Assembly (NCBI GenBank): GCA_030151985.1
Contig: JASLDZ010000031.1
Coordinates: 1-10,114, forward strand
Reading direction: 5' to 3'
DNA: 10,114 nt
Origin: Caulobacteraceae bacterium
GTDB taxonomy: Bacteria > Pseudomonadota > Alphaproteobacteria > Caulobacterales > Caulobacteraceae
Position numbers and translations under genes: made by a program. Below are positions 1-6,942 of this stretch, piece after piece. Under the pieces are notes generated by a model. It ran no database searches, had not been told where the DNA came from, and saw only the letters and a list, made by a program, of their open reading frames with translations. Numbering within the stretch: the stretch's first letter is position 1; each line of letters starts with the position of its first letter.

Positions 1-958
<958 letters not shown>

Positions 959-1232
959 GAGTTGACCGCTAACCCAAGCAGATCGGCGCTACACCGATCG
1001 GCGTTGGTTTTGCATAGTTTCTTGACGAGTTCCCACGAACCGCGCCGGCTCACGCCGGGACGGTCATGGTGTCTTCAAGAGACCGCAATTGTCAGCGTAT
1101 CGATGCCAGGCCGTGAGCCTGGCGCCAGAACGCCGCCGCCTGCGTTTCTCTTTCCCAATCAACGATGTCAAAGACCCGATCGGCCGGTTGGCCAACCCCA
1201 CCGTTTAGCGCCCGGTGGGCGGCGGGAGCGGC
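959..1232 (-). other. rRNA operon leader (5' external transcribed spacer)
   Basis: This is the stretch between the promoter nearest the 16S gene and the mature 16S 5' end, with no convincing protein gene on either strand. It contains a 6-bp stem-loop at 981-999 (GATCGG / CCGATC, 7-nt loop) just outside the mature 5' end, which could take part in precursor processing, and a strong 7-bp stem-loop at 1105-1123. Transcription would run leftward into the 16S gene. The leader role is inferred from position and from the promoters upstream of it. Confidence 0.75.
1071..1123 (-). promoter_or_regulatory. possible boxB/boxA-like antitermination region
   Basis: In transcript order there is first a perfect hairpin GCCAGGC-TCACG-GCCTGGC (1123-1105) and then, about 20 nt later, GTCTCTTGAAGAC (1083-1071). 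E. coli rrn leaders have the order boxB hairpin, then boxA (TGCTCTTTAACA), which bind Nus factors so that the untranslated rRNA transcript resists Rho. The order and the core CTCTTGAA fit loosely; the boxA match is imperfect. The hairpin is directly visible, while its role is inference. Confidence 0.35.
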
Positions 1233-1260
1233 TATCTAGCAGCTCCGAATTCCGTGTCAA
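1233..1260 (-). promoter_or_regulatory. rRNA promoter P3 (closest to 16S)
   Basis: On the minus strand a perfect -35 box TTGACA (1260-1255) is separated by 16 nt from the -10-like TAGATA (1238-1233). The region after the -10 is GC-rich (GCCGCTCCCGCC), as in stringently controlled rRNA promoters. A 16-bp palindrome (1263-1278) lies two bases upstream of the -35 box. The same discriminator and start region recur at P1. Confidence 0.75.
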
Positions 1261-1362
1261 CCGCTTCTTTTCAGAAGCCGCTGAGCCGCTTTCCGCCCGG
1301 CCGGCGATGAAGCGGGTTCTAGTCGAACCCTCTCCAAGTCGTCAACCCCTTCTTTTCAGAAG
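1256..1362. repeat. direct repeat of -35 box plus palindromic element (2 copies)
   Basis: Two 22-bp copies with a single mismatch lie at 1256-1277 and 1341-1362. Each consists of GTCAACC (the complement of the -35 region) followed after one or two bases by CTTCTTTTCAGAAG. The palindromic core forms a 5-6 bp stem (GCTTCT/AGAAGC in the first copy) around TTTC. Its fixed location at about -40 to -55 of P3 and P2 is where activators or UP elements act. Confidence 0.7.
1316..1345 (-). promoter_or_regulatory. rRNA promoter P2 (middle)
   Basis: On the minus strand TTGACG (1345-1340) is followed after 18 nt by TAGAAC (1321-1316). The spacer is one base longer than ideal. The palindrome CTTCTGAAAAGAAG sits at 1362-1349, at the same distance upstream of the -35 box as at P3. 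The shared upstream element supports a real, co-regulated promoter. Confidence 0.6.
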
Positions 1363-1488
1363 AAGCCGATCAGTTATCGCCCGATCCGGCGGGAAAGTCT
1401 TTCGCTGAACTTCAGCTCCGACCTTCGCCGGTCAATCTCTACTTAGGAGATCGACCCGTCGTTTAACGCCCGACTTGGCGGAGGCGGC

Positions 1489-1517
1489 GATCTACCGATC
1501 GTCCAACCCCATGTCAA
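1489..1517 (-). promoter_or_regulatory. rRNA promoter P1 (distal)
   Basis: On the minus strand TTGACA (1517-1512), 17-nt spacer, TAGATC (1494-1489), then GCCGCCTCCGCC. The -10 to +25 region closely resembles P3 (TAGAT.GCCGC.(T/C)CCGCC, then GGGCG(T/C)TAAACG), so P1 and P3 look like duplicated copies. Unlike P2 and P3 it lacks the CTTCTGAAAAGAAG palindrome upstream. Confidence 0.7.
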
Positions 1518-1545
1518 CCGCCCCTTGCGAGGAACGCCGGAGGAA

Positions 1546-1792
1546 GGCCGAAGCCTGCAAACGGCGCAAATCGGACCCTGAGCAGCCGGGGCTGCCCCGT
1601 ATGACGCTTGGGCCCGATTCGATTGGAGCCGCGGAAGCTAGCCATTTCGGTGGAGGAAATCAAGAGGCGTATCCGCATCCCGATCTCCGCCCCGGCTTGG
1701 CCGCGCCGGGCGAGGGGCGGCATATATCCAGAGGGTCCCGCCTGCGCAAGCGCGCGACGACGCATTTGTGACGCCGAAGGCGCGTGACCCTC
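1546..1792. other. intergenic, no gene recognised
   Basis: This lies between the distal rRNA promoter and the 3' end of the CBS-protein gene. Open frames here are GC-driven, of poor composition, and continue through promoters or the CBS gene. I see no tRNA, no clear terminator with a T-run, and no repeat shared with the rest of the window. Confidence 0.6.
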
Positions 1793-2224
1793 TCAGCCGG
1801 AGACGATGTAGGCCTTCAGACCCTCGGCCTCGGCCTCCACCTCGGCGATCTTGGTCTTCACCAGATCGCCGATCGAGACGATGCCGACGAGGCGGCCATC
1901 CACGCAGACGGGCAGGTGGCGAATGCGCCGGTCGGTCATCCGGCTCAGCAGCACGTCCACCTTCTCGGTCGGATCGGCGAAGATGACGTCGCGGGTCATC
2001 ACCTCTGCGACCTTCAGCTCCAGCGCCGAGGCGCCGTGTTCCGCGATCGACCGGGCCAGGTCGCGTTCCGAGAAGATGCCGGCGACCTCCCGGTGGTCGC
2101 CCAGCACCACCATCGCTCCCACACGCCGGCTGTTCAGAAGGTGCGCGGCATGCGCCACCGTCGCCTGCGGCTCCACGGTGAAGACCATGTCGCCCTTGTG
2201 GGTCAGGATCTGGGACACCAGCAT
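1793..2224 (-). CDS. CBS-domain pair protein, 143 aa
   Basis: A small stand-alone protein made of two CBS domains (about residues 9-64 and 73-125) that should fold as one Bateman module. Each domain ends in the usual signature: GIFSERDL (49-56) and GIVSIGDLV (114-122). MLVSQILTHKG at the N-terminus and the short C-terminal tail (AEVEAEAEGLKAYIVSG) are typical of alphaproteobacterial stand-alone CBS proteins. Such modules commonly bind adenine nucleotides and sense energy state, but the ligand and partner here cannot be read from sequence. The ATG start at 2224 is preceded by GGAGG about 12 nt and AAGG about 5 nt upstream. It lies 80 bp downstream of the rhomboid gene on the same strand, so co-transcription is plausible. 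Cytoplasmic; no signal peptide or membrane segment. Confidence 0.93.
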   Translation of the reverse strand: MLVSQILTHKGDMVFTVEPQATVAHAAHLLNSRRVGAMVVLGDHREVAGIFSERDLARSIAEHGASALELKVAEVMTRDVIFADPTEKVDVLLSRMTDRRIRHLPVCVDGRLVGIVSIGDLVKTKIAEVEAEAEGLKAYIVSG

Positions 2225-2304
2225 CGGACCTTATCCTCCGTCGTCCCCGCGGATCTCGAGGTCCGCGTCTTGGGCGGGCAGCGTCTCGCAGGCGCGGGGG
2301 CGAA

Positions 2305-2994
2305 TCAACCTTGGCCGAGGTCGCTTCTCCCGCGGGCGAGCCGGCGAACCGCCGGCGCCAGCAGCAGCCCTGCGACGTAGCCCGCAATATGCGCCTGCCA
2401 GGCCACGGGTCCGATCGCCGGTCCGAGGCCCGCGCCGGTCACCCCGATCAGGAGGTTCACCACAAGCCAGCCGATTCCCATGGCCGCCACCGGCCGGGCG
2501 GTGAGCGGAGCCAGCCGGGCGGAAGGGTCGCGCTGGGTCAGACGCGAGGCGGCGCCCATCAACCCCGACACCGCTCCCGAAGCGCCGATCGCCAGGAAGG
2601 GCGCGACCGCCGCATAGGCCAGGGACGAGACGCCCCCGCAGGCCAGGTAGAAGAGGAAGAACACGGCCGCCCCCCTCGTTGACGGTCCGGTCATCCGCGC
2701 CACCGGGGCGCCGAAGGCCAGGGCGGCCAGGGCGTTCAGGAGCGCGTGGAGCCAGCCGCCGTGCACGAAGAGACTGGTGACGACCCCGCTCCACCGCCCC
2801 TGCGCCAGGCCCTCCGACGAGACCCCGAAGCGTGCCGCCGCGACCTGGGTGGGGAGGAGCATCGACTGGAGCGCATAGGCGCCCAGGATCACCCCCGCCA
2901 GCGCCAGGGCGGGCCAGGGGGCGTTCAGCGCGGGCTCCCGCCTGGCCGTCTCCGTCGAGGAGGCGCTTTGCGGACCGGCGCCGAACTCTTCCAT
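2305..2994 (-). CDS. rhomboid family intramembrane serine protease, 229 aa
   Basis: A polytopic membrane protein with the rhomboid signatures. The HxxxxHxxxN pattern is at H78, H83, N87 (within VHGGWLHALLNALA). The catalytic serine motif GASG has Ser139 (GASGAVSGLMG), and the catalytic histidine is His202 in AHIAGYVAGLLL. About six hydrophobic segments are visible (roughly 29-48, 72-98, 108-130, 134-150, 168-190, 201-215), as in the bacterial six-TM core. The N-terminal ~25 residues are polar and probably cytoplasmic. Rhomboids cleave single-pass membrane substrates within or near the bilayer; the substrate is unknown. All catalytic residues are present, so it should be active. Divergently oriented from hfaA with 161 bp between starts, and probably the first gene of a two-gene unit with the CBS protein. 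Confidence 0.93.
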   Translation of the reverse strand: MEEFGAGPQSASSTETARREPALNAPWPALALAGVILGAYALQSMLLPTQVAAARFGVSSEGLAQGRWSGVVTSLFVHGGWLHALLNALAALAFGAPVARMTGPSTRGAAVFFLFYLACGGVSSLAYAAVAPFLAIGASGAVSGLMGAASRLTQRDPSARLAPLTARPVAAMGIGWLVVNLLIGVTGAGLGPAIGPVAWQAHIAGYVAGLLLAPAVRRLARGRSDLGQG

Positions 2995-3155
2995 GCCCGT
3001 TCCCCGCCCAAGCCCCGCCCGCGTCCCACATGGGAGCGTCGCCGGCCTGATGCGAAGGCGGCCAGCGTTTTGTCTTGGTTAAGGTCCGCGCGGTTAACAG
3101 TGGGCGCTGAGGATTTTGCCTGCGAGGTCCGTGGGCGCCGACAGCCGGACCGCCC
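2995..3155. promoter_or_regulatory. divergent promoter region, rhomboid / hfaA, with two GGTTAA half-sites
   Basis: This 161-bp region separates the divergent starts. It is locally AT-richer at 3067-3117 and holds two same-orientation GGTTAA words, with TTAA at 3079-3082 and 3094-3097, 15 bp apart. CtrA of Caulobacter binds TTAA-N7-TTAA and also TTAA half-sites; the N11 spacing here is not the canonical full site. Known hfa expression in C. crescentus is cell-cycle controlled, which makes these words worth noting. No confident -35/-10 pair was assigned. Confidence 0.35.
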
Positions 3156-3596
3156 ATGCGCCTGCCTTCCCGCCCGCTCGCCCCGGCCCTCGCCCTCGCG
3201 GCGGCGGCGTTGGCCTGCGCGGGCGCGGCGCAGGCGCAGAGCTCCACGAGCGGATCGGGCTTCAACGCGGGCTACAACGCCGGCAGCGGCGAGTTCAGCC
3301 GCGGCGTGAACGTCAGCCGCGCGGTCGACGCGAACGGCAACACGGTGATCGTGGACGGCGTGACCCAGACGGGCTCGGACCAGAGCGTCTTCTACAGCCG
3401 GCAGACAGGCGGATCGTCCGACACCTACTCGGGCGTCGGCGCGACCGGCTACGGCACGGCGATCGGCAACAACCTGGCGGTGACGGTCCAGGGCTCGAAC
3501 AACACGGTCGTGGTGAACGCCACGCAGGTCAACAACGGTCCCGTCTCGAACACGACGGTGCTGAACGGCAAGGTCAACATCGATGAGGGCAACTGA
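3156..3596 (+). CDS. hfaA: holdfast anchor protein HfaA, 146 aa
   Basis: A small secreted curlin-like protein that, with HfaB and HfaD, attaches the polar holdfast to the Caulobacterales cell envelope. Residues 1-28 form a signal peptide (MRLPSRPLAPALALAAAALA, then AGAAQAQ) with predicted cleavage near AQA-Q. The mature part is rich in Gly, Asn, Ser, Thr and Val and poor in charge. It has two repeat-like units starting at GN61-62 and GN104-105 (AIGNNLAVTV), ending in NATQVNNGPVSNTTVLNG (121-138), a unit also seen in HfaD. Family knowledge: HfaA forms stable, amyloid-like multimers at the cell surface. The length matches C. crescentus HfaA as I recall it. The start is the ATG at 3156, with only a weak GGA upstream. 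First gene of the hfa operon; its stop is 1 bp before the preferred hfaB start. Confidence 0.93.
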   Translation: MRLPSRPLAPALALAAAALACAGAAQAQSSTSGSGFNAGYNAGSGEFSRGVNVSRAVDANGNTVIVDGVTQTGSDQSVFYSRQTGGSSDTYSGVGATGYGTAIGNNLAVTVQGSNNTVVVNATQVNNGPVSNTTVLNGKVNIDEGN

Positions 3597-3597
3597 G

Positions 3598-4626
3598 ATG
3601 GCGGCCGCGCCCGCCCGCCCGCTCGCGCTTCGCGGATCCGCCGCCTGGCGGGCGACGGGGGCGCTCGCCGCCGCCTCGCTGGCGTTGGCCGGCTGCGTCT
3701 CGCCCGTGGCCGGACCGAACGGGCTCTACGCCGCGCCGATCGGGACGGCGCCCGTGACCTCGAACGCCACGCCCTATTCCTCGGCGCTGGTGTGCCTGTC
3801 GCAGTACGCCCGGCAGTACAACCTGCACGCGCCCCGGATCGCCGTGGGCCGCATCGCCGACTACACCGGCAAGGCCGAGGACAACGGCGGCCGCGAGGTG
3901 ACGCAGGGCGCCTCGCTCATGGCCATCAGCGCGCTCGCCAAGGCGGGCGTGCCGATGGTCGAGCGCTACGACACCTCGGTGTCGGAGCTGGAGCTCAAGT
4001 ACGCCAACAACAAGCTCATCTCCGATTCGCCGGACGCCGGCCCCTCGCCGCAATACCGCAAGATCCTGGCTGGCCAGGTGCCGGGCTCGGACTTCTACAT
4101 CGTCGGCGGCATCACCGAGCTGAACTACAACATCAAGTCCTCCGGGCTCGACCTGCAGGGCGGCAACCAGAACGCCACCAAGGGCACGGGACAGGTCACG
4201 GGCAAGCTCTACGTGATGAACGTGGCCATGGACCTGCGCCTGGTCGAGACCAAGACGCTGGAGGTGGTGGACGTCGTCTCCTACCAGAAGCAGATCATCG
4301 GCAAGGAAGTCGGCGCCGGCTTCTTCCAATTCTTCAACTCCAGCGTGATCAACGTCTCGGCGGGCGAGGGCGCGCTGGAGCCGGTGCAGCTGGCCGTGCG
4401 CGCGCTGATCGAGCGCGGCGTCACCGAGATGGTCTCCAACCTCTACGGCGCGCCGGGGCCGCAGGCCTGCATCGGCGCCGATCCCCTGGGCGTGACCGGG
4501 GCCACGGGCGGCTACGTCCCCGCCTACAACAACCTGGACCAGAACAATGCGCGCAGCCGCGAAGACCCGAACCGCTGGAGCGACCGGCGCGATCCTGACG
4601 CTTCTGCTCTGCGCGGCCGCTACTAG
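3598..4626 (+). CDS. hfaB: holdfast anchor lipoprotein HfaB (CsgG-like), 342 aa
   Basis: An outer-membrane lipoprotein of the CsgG family, known in Caulobacter to be needed for export and stability of HfaA and HfaD at the surface. The N-terminus is a lipoprotein signal with lipobox SLALAGC, lipidated Cys33 (numbering from this start). The CsgG-type body follows with APRIAVGRIADYTGKAED, TQGASLMAISALAKAGVPMVERYD, and FYIVGGITELNYNIKSSG. The C-terminal tail after GATGGYVPAYNNLDQNN is polar and is encoded in the region that overlaps hfaD. Start choice: ATG 3598 has GAGG 9 nt upstream (3585-3588), whereas the in-frame ATG at 3583, giving 347 aa, has only AGG; 3583 remains possible and would overlap hfaA by 14 bp. 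Confidence 0.93.
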   Translation: MAAAPARPLALRGSAAWRATGALAAASLALAGCVSPVAGPNGLYAAPIGTAPVTSNATPYSSALVCLSQYARQYNLHAPRIAVGRIADYTGKAEDNGGREVTQGASLMAISALAKAGVPMVERYDTSVSELELKYANNKLISDSPDAGPSPQYRKILAGQVPGSDFYIVGGITELNYNIKSSGLDLQGGNQNATKGTGQVTGKLYVMNVAMDLRLVETKTLEVVDVVSYQKQIIGKEVGAGFFQFFNSSVINVSAGEGALEPVQLAVRALIERGVTEMVSNLYGAPGPQACIGADPLGVTGATGGYVPAYNNLDQNNARSREDPNRWSDRRDPDASALRGRY

Positions 4627-5845
4627 CGCGCTGGCGGCGGGCCAGGGCGCCGGGCAGACCACGGGCTCGACCTCCACCGCGGGCACGGTCACCACCGCCG
4701 ACGGCGCGACCAACCCGGTGGCGATCAACCAGGTGCAGCTGGGCGACGTCTTCGCCGGACAGACGATCGACGTCGTCTCTGGCGACCCGGTCACGAGCCG
4801 CGCGGCGGCCTCCGGCAACGTCGCCTCCACCATCGGCCAGGACGCGGGCCTGAGCTACAGCGGCGACCAGCGGGTGGCGGGGAACATCTCCGGCCAGGCG
4901 CAGGGCTTCGTGTCGGGCGGCGCGGGGCAGCTGCTGTCGGTGTTCGCCTCCGCCAACGGCTCGACGGCGACGGCCGGCACCTGCTGCGGCCCGACCACGG
5001 GCCCCGCGGTGCAGACGCTGGACGCGGGCTCCTCGGTGACCTCCTCGGCGGAGGTCCAGCTCCAGGGCGGCGCCGCGGCGCTGAACGAGACCTCGACCGC
5101 GGTCGGCAACACGCAGGGCTGGCTCTCCGCCAACGGCTCGGTCGCCACGACCACGACCCAGACGTCCGCCGGCGTGATCGACGCGCAAGGCACGGCCACG
5201 GTCGTCGGCGCGGTGGACGGGGCGGCGACCTACGCGGTGACTTCGGTGGCCAACGACGTCACGGGCCAGGGCACGACCAGCGACGTGGCGCTGACCACGC
5301 GCCAGAGCACGACCGAGGCCTCGCCCTCCAGCGCCACCCTGACGGTGCAGCAGGACGCCGGCGACACCGTCTCCGCCCAGACCACCGCCACGGGCAACAA
5401 CCTGACGCAGACGGTCACCGACGGGACGGCGACGCTGGACGCGCAGCAGGCGAACCTCGGCGACGTGACGGCGGACACGGCGGTGGGCCTCGGCACATGG
5501 AACTCGGCCGTGATCGGCTCCTACGGCGTCGGCAACTCGATCCTGGTCAGCGACACGGGGCCGCAGGCGACGATCACCGCCAGCCAGAGCAACTCGGGCG
5601 CCGTCACCGCCTCCTCGGTCCTGAACGGCGGGGCGGGAGCTGCGACCTCGCTGAACGCGACGGCGGTCGGCAACGTGGTGCAGGGCTACGCCTGCGGGAC
5701 CTGCGGCGGCGGCGTCGGCGCGACGATCGCCCAGTCGAACGACGGCCGGGTGACGGCGGTCGGCAAGGTGCAGGGCCCGGGCGGCGGATCGGTCACCGGC
5801 GCCTCAACCGCGGTCGGCAACACGGTGACGCTGGCCGTGAAATGA
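4547..5845 (+). CDS. hfaD: holdfast anchor / adhesin HfaD, 432 aa
   Basis: A large secreted repeat protein that works with HfaA to connect holdfast polysaccharide to the cell pole. Residues 1-31 are a signal peptide (hydrophobic core GAILTLLLCAAATSALA, cleavage near ALA-A). The rest is low in charge and rich in Thr, Ala, Gly, Val, Asn and Gln. An Asn following a small residue recurs at 91, 137, 188, 236, 284, 330, 376 and 425, a period of 46-51 residues (ASGN, SANG, AVGN, VAND, ATGN, GVGN, AVGN, AVGN), with Q-x-N-x-G-x-V-T-A in the middle of later units. This suggests stacked beta repeats. Two Cys pairs occur: C146-C147 and C383/C386. The only start with a complete signal peptide is ATG 4547, which makes an 80-bp overlap with hfaB and has a poor ribosome site, so translation is probably coupled. 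hfaC is not seen downstream. Confidence 0.9.
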   Translation: MRAAAKTRTAGATGAILTLLLCAAATSALAAGQGAGQTTGSTSTAGTVTTADGATNPVAINQVQLGDVFAGQTIDVVSGDPVTSRAAASGNVASTIGQDAGLSYSGDQRVAGNISGQAQGFVSGGAGQLLSVFASANGSTATAGTCCGPTTGPAVQTLDAGSSVTSSAEVQLQGGAAALNETSTAVGNTQGWLSANGSVATTTTQTSAGVIDAQGTATVVGAVDGAATYAVTSVANDVTGQGTTSDVALTTRQSTTEASPSSATLTVQQDAGDTVSAQTTATGNNLTQTVTDGTATLDAQQANLGDVTADTAVGLGTWNSAVIGSYGVGNSILVSDTGPQATITASQSNSGAVTASSVLNGGAGAATSLNATAVGNVVQGYACGTCGGGVGATIAQSNDGRVTAVGKVQGPGGGSVTGASTAVGNTVTLAVK

Positions 5846-5861
5846 GCCGCCGGGCGGCGGC
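5846..5861. terminator. GC dyad between convergent stops
   Basis: Immediately after the hfaD TGA, GCCGCC-GGGC-GGCGGC forms a 6-bp all-GC stem with a 4-nt loop. It lies in the 22-bp gap between the hfaD stop and the stop of the opposite-strand gene. There is no T-run on either side, so intrinsic termination is uncertain; it may only slow polymerase or protect 3' ends. Confidence 0.3.
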
Positions 5862-5867
5862 GAAGGG

Positions 5868-6788
5868 CTAGCGACCCACCCCGCCGTCGCCCTCGAAGGC
5901 GGAAGCGCCCACGGGCGCGGTCGCCTGCACCACCGCTTCGGTCCCGTAGCCGACGCATTGCTGCGCCGACGCCTGCACCACCTTGATCCCCGCGCCGAAG
6001 CGGCGGAGCAGGCTGCGCTCGTTGCAGTCGCGGGCGGGCTTCTGCGGGCGGCACTGCAGCCTGCCGTCCAGCCCTCGCCAGAGCGAGTCGCCCTTCTCGC
6101 ACACCACCGTCTGGCCGTGGTCGAAGCGCGCCGCGCCCGCCCAGTCGGCGGTGACGTACTGCATGTGCGTGCCGGCGATGCAGCGGAACAGCTCACCGGC
6201 GTATCCTGGGGCCACGTCGCGGTCCGGGGACAACTGGCTCGCGGGGTGGGGCACGGCCTTGTCGTCGATGCAGACGGCCTGCACGGCCACCGTCTTGGCC
6301 ACGGCCGCCCAGGCATTGCACACCGGCCGCGTCGCCGGGGCCGCGCCCTCCACCACGAGGTTGGGGATCGACCCCGAGGAGCCCTGCTCGACGTAGAAGC
6401 CGCCTCCCCCGCCCCCCGACGCCGCGAGCAGGTTGGCTGCCTGCGCGTTGCCCACCGCCGCCGCGTAGGCCTGCGAATAGCCCACCCCCGACGCCGAGGC
6501 CGAGGCGGACGCGCTGACGCCCACGTCCAGCGATCCCGACGCCGAGCCGCCCCCCACGCCCGAGGTGATCGAGGGCGGCGCGACGTAGACGCCCGGCACG
6601 GCGATCGACACGCCGGGGATGCTGACCGTGTGCGCCTGCGGCAGGCAGCAGGTGCTGCACCCCTGGCTGCAGCCCGCCTCCGCCGGAGCCGCCGCCGCCA
6701 GCGCGAGGATCGCGCCCGCCCCCGCGGGCGCGGCGACGGAGGCGCCGACCGAGACGATCTGGGCGAGGAGCGTCGCGGAAAGGCGCAT
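5868..6788 (-). CDS. secreted Cys-rich protein of unknown function, 306 aa
   Basis: I do not recognise a named family. Residues 1-39 look like a long signal peptide (MRLSATLLAQIVSVGASVAA, then a second Ala-rich hydrophobic run), cleaved near AEA-G just before C40. A Cys cluster follows (C40, C44, C47, C48: GCSQGCSTCC). Residues 51-155 are low complexity: Pro/Val-rich, then Ser-Ala repeats (93-100), an AVGN motif (111-114) and a Gly run (125-130). Residues 156-280 form a compact domain with seven Cys (157, 173, 203, 230, 246, 255, 278), probably disulfide-bonded. The frame extends upstream to 7340, but that part is antisense to the PAS gene and lacks protein-like composition; ATG 6788 gives the signal peptide. 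Its 3' end faces hfaD. The location and AVGN motif suggest an accessory envelope or holdfast protein; a role like that of HfaE is only a hypothesis. Confidence 0.85.
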   Translation of the reverse strand: MRLSATLLAQIVSVGASVAAPAGAGAILALAAAAPAEAGCSQGCSTCCLPQAHTVSIPGVSIAVPGVYVAPPSITSGVGGGSASGSLDVGVSASASASASGVGYSQAYAAAVGNAQAANLLAASGGGGGGFYVEQGSSGSIPNLVVEGAAPATRPVCNAWAAVAKTVAVQAVCIDDKAVPHPASQLSPDRDVAPGYAGELFRCIAGTHMQYVTADWAGAARFDHGQTVVCEKGDSLWRGLDGRLQCRPQKPARDCNERSLLRRFGAGIKVVQASAQQCVGYGTEAVVQATAPVGASAFEGDGGVGR

Positions 6789-6942
6789 GGGCGGTCGTCC
6801 GGCGAAAGGATCCGAGCCTTTGACCAAGCGCCGCAAAGCCTTCGATGCCGTTAAGCCGTCCCGTTCCGGCACGGATCGGCGCGGCCCGCGGTTCGCCTGC
6901 AAGGCGAGGGACGACGCCACGAGTCCAGCTTCCGGAGCCGCC
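6789..6942. other. divergent intergenic region, no clear sites
   Basis: These 154 bp separate the divergent starts of the Cys-rich secreted protein and the PAS protein, so two outward promoters are expected. I see a single TTAA (6851-6854) and no convincing -35/-10 pair. Confidence 0.4.

Noticed and set aside
1407..1435. A fourth rRNA promoter beginning TTGACC (1435-1430)
   Set aside because: No acceptable -10 box (AAGTTC/GAAGTT) at 16-18 nt spacing.
962..1771. Open frames in the rRNA leader and promoter region
   Set aside because: Arg/Ser/Pro-rich translations, no ribosome sites, and they cross the tandem promoters and hairpins.
1760..1792. Rho-independent terminator after the CBS gene
   Set aside because: Only a short imperfect stem and no T-run in the transcribed direction.
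3574..4833. 419-aa minus-strand frame opposite hfaB
   Set aside because: Shadow of the high-GC hfaB/hfaD coding strand; composition is His/Arg/Gly/Ala-rich and no domain is recognisable.
6619..6942. Upstream extension of the PAS protein
   Set aside because: It overlaps the oppositely oriented secreted-protein start and promoter region; the recognisable domain begins after ATG 6943 with a GGAG site.
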